The notes below the pieces were generated by a model, which saw only the letters and a list, made by a program, of their open reading frames with translations, had not been told where the DNA came from and made no database searches. A stretch of 64,000 nucleotides of DNA from Thalassia testudinum. Taxonomy: Eukaryota > Streptophyta > Magnoliopsida > Alismatales > Hydrocharitaceae. Shown piece after piece: positions 57,274-64,000 of the stretch (positions within the stretch are counted from its first letter, which is position 1; each line of letters opens with the position of its first letter). Made by a program: the position numbers and the translations under genes. Location: assembly GCA_037157565.1 (NCBI GenBank), contig JAZHRO010000022.1, forward strand, positions 4,216,001-4,280,000. The letters run 5' to 3'.

Positions 57274-58335
57274 GGCAACAGAATTTACTTTATTGTTTTC
57301 TGCACTTCTTTGCATTTACATAGCACTAACCCCGCTTGTCTTTGATCTATTGTCTTACAGGTACCCTAGCATGGAGATCCAAGTGTGGGTAGAGTGTTTT
57401 GTAAGTGTTCCCCACATCCCCCTTACTAGTTCGTTTCACCACAATTATAACCAAGACCTAATCTACTTAGGTGTTTGCATAAACCCTAGGATAGACTTTG
57501 TTTGTCTTGTTTGCCACCTTCACCCATCTCACCCACATCTTATAAAAAAATAAAAAGATATTTTCTATGGGATGAATCAATTTACACACTTTATACACCC
57601 ACATCAAAGGCACATAACCTGACTTGATTTTCATCTACTCAACTAGGATTCCGACCTATGGACCTGGTACACAAATTCAACACATAAAAGAGTAGAAATC
57701 ATATTAGGTTAATCACTTTTTCTGTGTGCCTTAATCGGTGGTGCATTTGGGCCGATTGATTGAATTATTTGGGCCGCACCACCTAATCTAAAAGAGATTC
57801 ATTTTGTAGCTACCCCATAGGATTCAATACTTAGGTCAATCTAGGTACTCCATATTTTCTTGATTTACAAAGGAAAAATACTTGAACTCATGCTTTCAAA
57901 ACTTGGATTGCCTCACAAAACTTGATTGAATATACCTAGTATTTGAATCCTAAAAGCTACTAAGCAAGATTCGAACCCTAAAACTCACCTCATCATTAAT
58001 AATCTTGCTTGAAAACCTCTTGGTTGTGCACATTCACACATTCTCAAACAAATCATTAAGGGCACAACCCATTAAGGGCCCATCACATTCTAGAAGCACC
58101 ATTGTCCCAAGCCTAACTAAAATTGAGTAGAAGTTGGCCTTAAGGATTGGTTCGCTCTATGGGATCCAGACTGAGATTATTCACAATTAACCTACTTCTA
58201 TTAGTCAATCTGATGTCTAGATAGGGGAGTAGCATCAAACGACTGTGGCTGGGGGGTACACTAGGAACTGGAGGCACAAGCCAAAGGAAGAACCTTCTCC
58301 CCAGTCCCTCCTTCTAACTGGTTGGATTGCCAAAT
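57274..58335 (+). other. Element D leader, first part
   Basis: No coding content of known type; the open stretch 57293-57553 has no recognisable domain. From 57640 to 58334 it corresponds in reverse orientation to 8630-9260 of element B. It continues at 60607 after the solo LTR: TAAGTAGAGTAAATC there matches AAGTAGATCAAATC in B just past the same point. Confidence 0.7.
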
Positions 58336-60606
58336 TGATAAATGCCAGTTTATCATCATTCTTTTGCATTAAAACAACCTAGCACTTAGGGTTTTGCTTC
58401 GCAAATGGGTTTTTGGGGTTGCATTTAGTTATAAATTAGATAGGCATGCATTGCATTTTTCTTGTCTTTTTAATGTGTTTTTGTGAGTGTTAGGGATGAA
58501 CAGATATACAGATCCCTAAAACCCTAGCAGTCAGGAAGGCAACTGGTGAAGAAGAAGCTCAGACTAGTTGGAACTCAGCTTGATCCAACTCACCACAGCT
58601 AGAATCCAGCTCACTTGAACTAGGGTTAGCTCATCCTAACTCCATTCAGCTCATCTCAGCTGAATGGTAGCTCAAGAGAGCTCATCTTAGCTCACCCTAG
58701 CTCAGGCCAGCTCAGATCCAGCTCAACTTAGCTGAGTCTAGCTCATCTCAGCTCCCACTAGTCCACAGGGAGCTCTAGCTAGCTCAGCTGAGTTGACTGG
58801 AGTTCACCCTAGCTTAGGTCCAGCTACATCCAGCTCCACTCAACTCCAGCCAGCTGAAGATGAATTCATCCCAGCTCAGGAAGCTCAAGTCCAGCTCCTG
58901 GGGACTTAGCTTAGCTCAACATAGTTGAGCTAAGCTACCTTAGCTGTCTCAACCAACTTGATCCTCCCCAGGAGCACCAAACCTAGCTCACCTTAGCTCA
59001 TTATGGTCGAAGCCAGCTTAATTTAGCTTGGCTTAGCAGCTAGCAAAGAACTAGCAAGCTAAGCCAGCTAGAGTAGCTCCATGCCACCCCCTTCAGCAGC
59101 TTCCAGCTCCATTTTAGCTCTAGACTTCTTCTGTCCTGCTCCTCTCTTCAAACCCTAGCTTCCATTGCCTCCTCCTCTACTCCATTACTAGCTAAGCTAG
59201 CTTAGCTTAGCTAACATCTAGCTCCTTGGCCATCGTCCACCTTCAACTTAACCCTAGCTAGCTCCACCAACTAAGCTTGCCTAGTTCACCTAAGCTACCT
59301 AAACCTCTACTCTATTTTGGCATCAAGATGGACACCTCTTAGCCCCTCAACTACACCCAAAAGCCACCTTGTTTTGGCACCAAAATAACCTTCTAGAAGC
59401 CCTCCCTTTTGGCACCAAAACACCCCCACATCATGGCCCTACACATAACCCTACAACCTATCCTAGCCATCCACCTAACCCCCCTTCTAGAAGCCTTCAT
59501 GGTGGCACCAAAACCAAGGCACCTCTCCATGGTTGGCGCCTCCTTTAGGTGGCTCTTCACCACCATAACCACCATCTTCACACCCCCCTACTTGGCATCA
59601 ACTCTCCTTAGCCCTAGGATCACCTAACCACCCCCATCTTCCCATCTTAGCCATCCATCTCAAGAGTCACCTTAACCCTCTCATCCTACCCTATGAAAAG
59701 ACCAACACCCACCACCTTACAACCCATCCTTGGCTAGCAAAATACCTCTCATATTCTACCTAAAGCTCATGTCCAAGAGAGAAGAAGAAGAAGATTAAGG
59801 GGATACTCTGTCCCCTTGGTGCCTTCCCCTCTTCCCTTCTCTCTTGTGCCCACGCCAGCCAAAGGAGGAGCCAGGCAAGGAAGACCTTTGGAGGAGGTCT
59901 TGAAGGTGGTCCATGACACCTTGGAGGAGAGCTTAGAGGTGGTCCACACCACCTTGGAGGAAAGCCTCGGCACACCCGCCTACTTCAGGGTTTGCCAAGG
60001 AAGCTACCCCTTGAAGAATTTTGCAAGGAGAAGGAGGAGCTCTTTTTGATTGTGGGAGCAGCCGCAATTGGAGCAAGTGCCTTGCCATCATCACCATCAT
60101 TTCAGAGGATTTTTGTGTTTTCATTACATGCATTTTTAATTCTAGTAGTTTAAGCATTCTTCTACTAGATTTTTTTTTGTAAAACAATTCCTCAATTTTA
60201 TACAAGTTGCCTTCATTAGATTATTTTCGTCTTGATTGCAAATTAATTTTCCCTTTTGTGCACTCACTTCCCTTCCTCTCTAATTACCCTAGGCCTTCAC
60301 ATGCCTAGGGTGAGCACAGAAAGAAGGTAGTTCTTGTCACCTAGGGTTACTATTAGGAGTAGTTTGCATTAATTCGAAATACTTGTTATTTCATTTACAA
60401 AATAGAAAAAATGATATATTGAAAAAACTAAAAAGAAAGTTGAGATTTACTTTCTAAGCAAGAGAGTTAATTTGCAAGGATATTGTCTCCTTGGACGACC
60501 CTAGATACCCCAATATCTAGGAATAGAAATTTAAAAGTGTATGCGATTTTCCATGTTACAATGACTTTAAAAATCCTAATTACAAATCATGCGATTTTTC
60601 GCATCA
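58336..60606 (+). repeat. Solo LTR of family C in element D leader
   Basis: Plus orientation: starts TGATAAATGCCAGTTTATCA and ends CATGCGATTTTTCGCATCA, the reverse of the other family C LTRs. It contains the AGCT-rich array (58540-59290), TTCTAGAA (59391 and 59485) and decayed GGCACC versions of the E2F-like sites. Flanking pentamers are CAAAT (58331-58335) and CGGAC (60607-60611), which differ only by transitions. It is more diverged than the other family C copies, hence older. Open frames inside it are not genes. Confidence 0.85.
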
Positions 60607-60843
60607 CGGACATAAGTAGAGTAAATCGTCCATAGTCTTAGGAGGGATTCTGAGACTCTGTAGACCTTTAGGCTACCCAACCTAAGGACAGGCTTGTATT
60701 TTTATGTTGTAGGGTCCCTTCTCCTCCCTGTCCTTCCGACTTCCTTCTAGTGTATGCTTGGAAGGAGGTCATTGAACCCTAGATTGGAAGGACCTTTAGA
60801 CCATTCTCGGAGGTGAAGGTTGAGCTTTAGCCAAGCAGATCCC
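60607..60843 (+). other. Element D leader, last part
   Basis: Short noncoding stretch between the solo LTR and the Gag start codon, similar to the B leader near 8520-8620. Confidence 0.6.
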
Positions 60844-62370
60844 ATGGCTGATCAACAACCACCTCCCCCGCTCCCGAACCAGCAAGAGCTGATTTAGAGG
60901 TAGTTGGAAAAATTGTAGCAGATGCAACAATGGTTCCAACGAATGAATGGTCAGGGCACTCAGCCCTTGAAGGATTTTTATGATCCTTCAAATTATGAGG
61001 ATTGTCCCAGTGTTGTGATTCCCACCAGAGATGTTGAGATCAAGCCTCAGGTTTTGAGTCTAATTAAACACTTTCACGGGCTTGGCTCAGAGGACCATTC
61101 CAACATTTGGAGGACCTAATCACTCTGGTTCAGACCACCAAATTGCGGAATGTGGATGAAGAACAGATGCTCATGAGGCTTTTTCCCCATTCACTAAGGG
61201 ATAAGGCCGCACATTGGTATCATACCATTGGAAGACCGATTGCTATCTGGACAACTTTGAAATCAGCCTTCCTGAAGAAATTCCTCCCAATTGGGAGAAC
61301 TAATGCATTACGACGGGCAATTACCACTTTTGCCCAGTGGTAGGGGGAACCGTTTCATGATGCCTGGGAGAGATTCCAGGATCTGTTGCAAAAGTGTCAA
61401 CACCACGAGGTGCCTAAATGGCAACTTGAGTAGATGTTTTATCACGGGCTGAATGATCAACTTCGTAATCATGTGGATGCTTCTTGAAGAGGCAATTTCC
61501 TCAACAAGGATGCAGATAGCATGTATGATTTGTTTGAGGAAATAAGCAAAAATTCTATAAACCACGCCTCTATGGAAACCTTCAACCGATCCCAACAATT
61601 TAGATCAAATGCCAATGAGGTCCAAGATTCTCATACATTTGATATGGTATTGATCTGCAATAGATTAGATAAGATGGATCTGGTTACTAAACGAATGGAA
61701 GAGTGGATGTCTGGAAACTCTAACTTTTCTAGATCCACTCAATCCCAGGGATTAGGATTCCATTCTTCGCAAGCTCCTATGGGACGGGAGTTTGCGAACC
61801 AACTGGAGCTGGCTCGACCTTCGAGCCAACTCTTCTCGAAACCTTACAGGTTACAAACTGGGGCCTTGGATCCCAGTCTTTTTGATCCTTCTTCATCCTC
61901 ATCTTATGAGGATGCTCATGCTGTGCAAGAAAATGTTAGGTCCAACCCTTATTTGAATTCCTACAATTCTGGTTTGAAAAAATCATCCTAACTTCTCTTG
62001 GAAAGATCAAGGGCAGCAAACCCCATATCGACCCAACAACTATGTATCGCAAAAACCAATGGGTCAGGGTCATGTATATACTCAGTTACCCCTAAATCAG
62101 GTTAATCAGCCCATGTGGAATGTTCAACAACCTATCGAGCAGGCTGACTTGAACCTGAAAATGGTAGAAATGAAAGGGTCAATGCTCCAGCTCATGCAAC
62201 AAATGAAAACTTCGCTGGACACCTTGCAATCCAAACTTAGTACAAACAACCAACAACCCAGATCTCTATCATCACAATCTAAACCAAACCCAAGGAATTT
62301 ACAGAGCCGAGGTGCTGGGCCTCAATGCTCAAGCTCATGCTATCTTTCAGGCTACCCCAGCCCCTCCTAG
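60844..62370 (+). pseudogene. Element D Gag (decayed)
   Basis: ATG 60844 (MADQQPPPP) is followed by three TAG stops at 60895, 60901 and 60916, each in a Gln-rich context and best explained as CAG-to-TAG changes. The Retrotrans_gag core begins VEIKPQVLSLIKHFHGLGSEDH; a frameshift lies near 61105. Then FPHSLRDKAAHWYHTI, TLKSAFLKKFLPIGRT, FHDAWERFQDLLQKC, HHEVPKWQLE and MFYHGLNDQLRNHV follow, with further TAG and TGA stops near 61340, 61430 and 61485. The C-terminal part at 61521-62370 is Ser/Pro/Gln-rich. No zinc knuckle seen. Its role would be particle formation. Confidence 0.85.
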
Positions 62371-63213
62371 AGCAAACCAAGTTCTTACCATAATCAACCA
62401 GGAGCCTCTTGTTTTTCCCAACCCTCCTCAAGGCACTAACCAACAGTATTTTGCCACGGCAAACACCATCACCTTGAGGAGTGGTAGTAGACACAAGGGA
62501 CCTACCCAACCCCATGTCAACCCCATTAGACCTCGTAGCAAGAATTCCAAACTCCCAACTAAGAATGTGATCAACAAAACATCAGAGTCTAATTCGGGAG
62601 TATGTTGTTGTTGTATGGGCAAATAGAAAAAGTTGGAGGAGAAATTGGAGGAAAGGATGTCCTTACTTCAGGCTTTGAAATTGACAATCATTTTACTCCT
62701 CGCAGCTATCAGATCAATCCCCACCTACGCCATAGGTTTATTGAGTGCATATAAAGAAAGGTGTAGAGCGAAAGCTGAAAATAATAGGAGAGTAGTTTTG
62801 TCCGATAACACAAGCTCACTGATCCTAAACAACTACCTCCTAAGAAGTAGGACCTAGGAGCCCCATTGATTTCCTGCACAATAGGAAACATTACTTCTGA
62901 CCGGGCCCTCCTCGACTTGGGTGCTTCCATTAATGTGATCCCCACCTCACTGCACATGGAATTGGGTCTAGGCTACCTAAACCATAGTGACATAACCTTG
63001 CAGTTAGCCGATAGATCCATTACAAAACCAAGGAGTGATTTGGAGGATGTTTTAGTCAAGGTTAATGATTTGTATTACCTTGCTGATTTCATGGTACTGG
63101 ACATGGAAACCCCAAAACAGCTCAACCACACCCTGATTATTTTGGGAAGACCTTTCCTAGCTACTGCTAAGGCAAGGATTGATTATGAATCGGAAAATAT
63201 AGAAATGGCCTAA
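62371..63213 (+). pseudogene. Element D aspartic protease (decayed upstream, core intact)
   Basis: A TITLRSGSRHKGP block (about 62465) marks the usual Gag-protease spacer. The following MSLLQALKLTIILLLAAIRSIPTY part is separated from the protease by a frameshift near 62860. The core 62866-63213 is open and has the intact active site ALLDLGASINVIPTSL, then LADRSITKPRSDLEDVLVKV, the LADFMVLDMETP block and IILGRPFLATAKARIDYE. Unlike A and G, the catalytic Asp is kept. It ends at a TAA after the IEMA residues. The element has no RT downstream. Confidence 0.87.
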
Positions 63214-63890
63214 GGGGATATGACAAATCGATTCAATATTTTTGAGGTCTCAAAGAAGAATAAAATTAAGTGTGGCTCAATGGAGGAGCTTGGTAGAATA
63301 GAGGAAGTAATGGCCATACATACCTTAGACAACCTTTTAATGGCCAACTCAACCCAAACTCGGGAAGAAGATCACACGGTTGTGGAAATAATTGAGGACA
63401 AAACAAAAATGCGACCAATTGTAGCAACATAGGATGAGGAAGATATACAAGAAATCAAAAATTTGTTGGATGATTCGTATGATCAAGATAAAACCCAACA
63501 ACATCCTTATCCTGAATGCTTAGAGTTTGAGGTCCAACTTGTGGGTGGGAATTCTAAGGATTAGGATGGTTGGTTTAAAAACCCAGAGTGTGAGGATGAA
63601 ATTGAACATTGGGGAAGAGCTCTTCAAACATTAGGTATTCTAGAGTACCCACAAATCCCCAGCACATCACAAAACCCTCATCGTCCTTTTTCACCCAACC
63701 ATTGCACAAATTCTATACCCAACCACACTTCCTCTATAATAAATCAACAAAACTCCTATTGGAGACCATTTGGGCTCTCCCTACACCACCAACTTGCCAC
63801 TTTCATTGTTCGTCTCTTTGGCAAGCCCATTTTCACTCTTTGGGCCCCATACTTGGGCGCCTAAAAACTGTGTTGTTGTGGCCTTAATGT
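63214..63890 (+). pseudogene. Element D ORF after protease, unknown
   Basis: After the protease stop the frames continue with FNIFEVSKKNKIKCG, an acidic stretch (EEDHTVVEIIEDKT) and NPECEDEIEHWGRALQTLG, interrupted by stops, ending near 63863. The first words correspond to the short linker that follows protease in pol-carrying elements, but RT motifs are absent. No known domain; acidic character recalls the B ORF. Confidence 0.5.
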
Positions 63891-64000
63891 TTAGTTATTT
63901 TTGATTGAGGACCTCACCTAGCTGAAGGCACTAAACTTAGCACATGTAAGGACTGTTCCAAGTTGACCTGAGTCTCACAAAAACTAAGTGCTACTCTTTG
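63891..64000 (+). other. Element D 3' untranslated region (continues outside the window)
   Basis: Noncoding; the AAGGCACTAAACTTAGCAC stretch near 63926 resembles the region after the B ORF at about 6925-6945 on the minus strand. Confidence 0.55.

Larger units (their letters stand above)
46506..64000 (+). mobile_element. Element D: LTR retrotransposon with gag-protease and no pol in the window
   Basis: Plus-strand element: split 5' LTR (46506-47063 and 56316-57252), tRNA-Asp PBS, long leader interrupted by a family C solo LTR (58336-60606), gag from 60844, protease (62866-63213), a short tail ORF and then apparently the 3' untranslated region. Its LTR start, TGATGTAAACAC, and its leader are related to element B. 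After protease the sequence goes to noncoding DNA resembling the B 3' region instead of RT. The 3' LTR lies outside the window. Confidence 0.8.

Noticed and set aside
1..64000. CRISPR arrays, bacterial operons, phage genes or tRNA genes
   Set aside because: None found. tRNA-like matches are only the 17-18 base primer binding sites of the LTR elements, and repeats lack spacer-repeat regularity.

Overview
This window is repeat DNA from a flowering-plant nuclear genome. The signs are Ty3/gypsy (OTA/Athila-like) LTR retrotransposons, primer binding sites complementary to plant tRNA-Asp, and a plant CACTA (En/Spm) DNA transposon with TNP2-type transposase, DUF4218/DUF4216-type regions and a Ptta/En/Spm-like second gene. 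I found no host single-copy gene, tRNA, rRNA or CRISPR array. The species cannot be fixed from the sequence. Almost every base can be assigned to a mobile element or to the seam between two.

Nest 1 (1-38458) is four elements deep. Element A, a minus-strand Ty3/gypsy retrotransposon with a 2.7 kb 5' LTR at 35745-38458, is cut by a 29 kb CACTA element (3285-32235, 3-bp duplication TTT). The CACTA leader is cut by element B, a minus-strand LTR element without pol (3833-22914). The 5' LTR of B is cut by element G, a plus-strand Ty3/gypsy element with gag, protease, RT, RNase H and integrase (9995-21499, perfect duplication CTCAT). The rest of the CACTA element (22915-32235) holds a decayed TNPD-like transposase, a 32-bp minisatellite, a 635-bp polypurine tract and a multi-exon TNPA-like gene.

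Nest 2 (38459-64000) begins with an LTR fragment into which A inserted, then a 5' LTR plus PBS of another element (F), whose leader carries a solo LTR of family C (42998-45292, duplication AGAGC). Next comes an LTR fragment (E) interrupted by element D (46506 to beyond the window). The 5' LTR of D is interrupted by element C (47069-56315, duplication GTGAG), and the leader of D by another family C solo LTR (58336-60606).

A and G carry pol but are broken by stops, frameshifts and active-site substitutions. C, D and B lack pol in what is visible. C keeps one uninterrupted 699-codon gag-tail/protease ORF and LTRs that are nearly identical apart from one deletion, so it looks like a recently moved, pol-less family that probably depends on other elements. 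Family C LTRs also carry AGCT-rich arrays and, upstream of a TATA box in one copy, a cluster of E2F-like GGCGCC palindromes. These are the most unusual features here.
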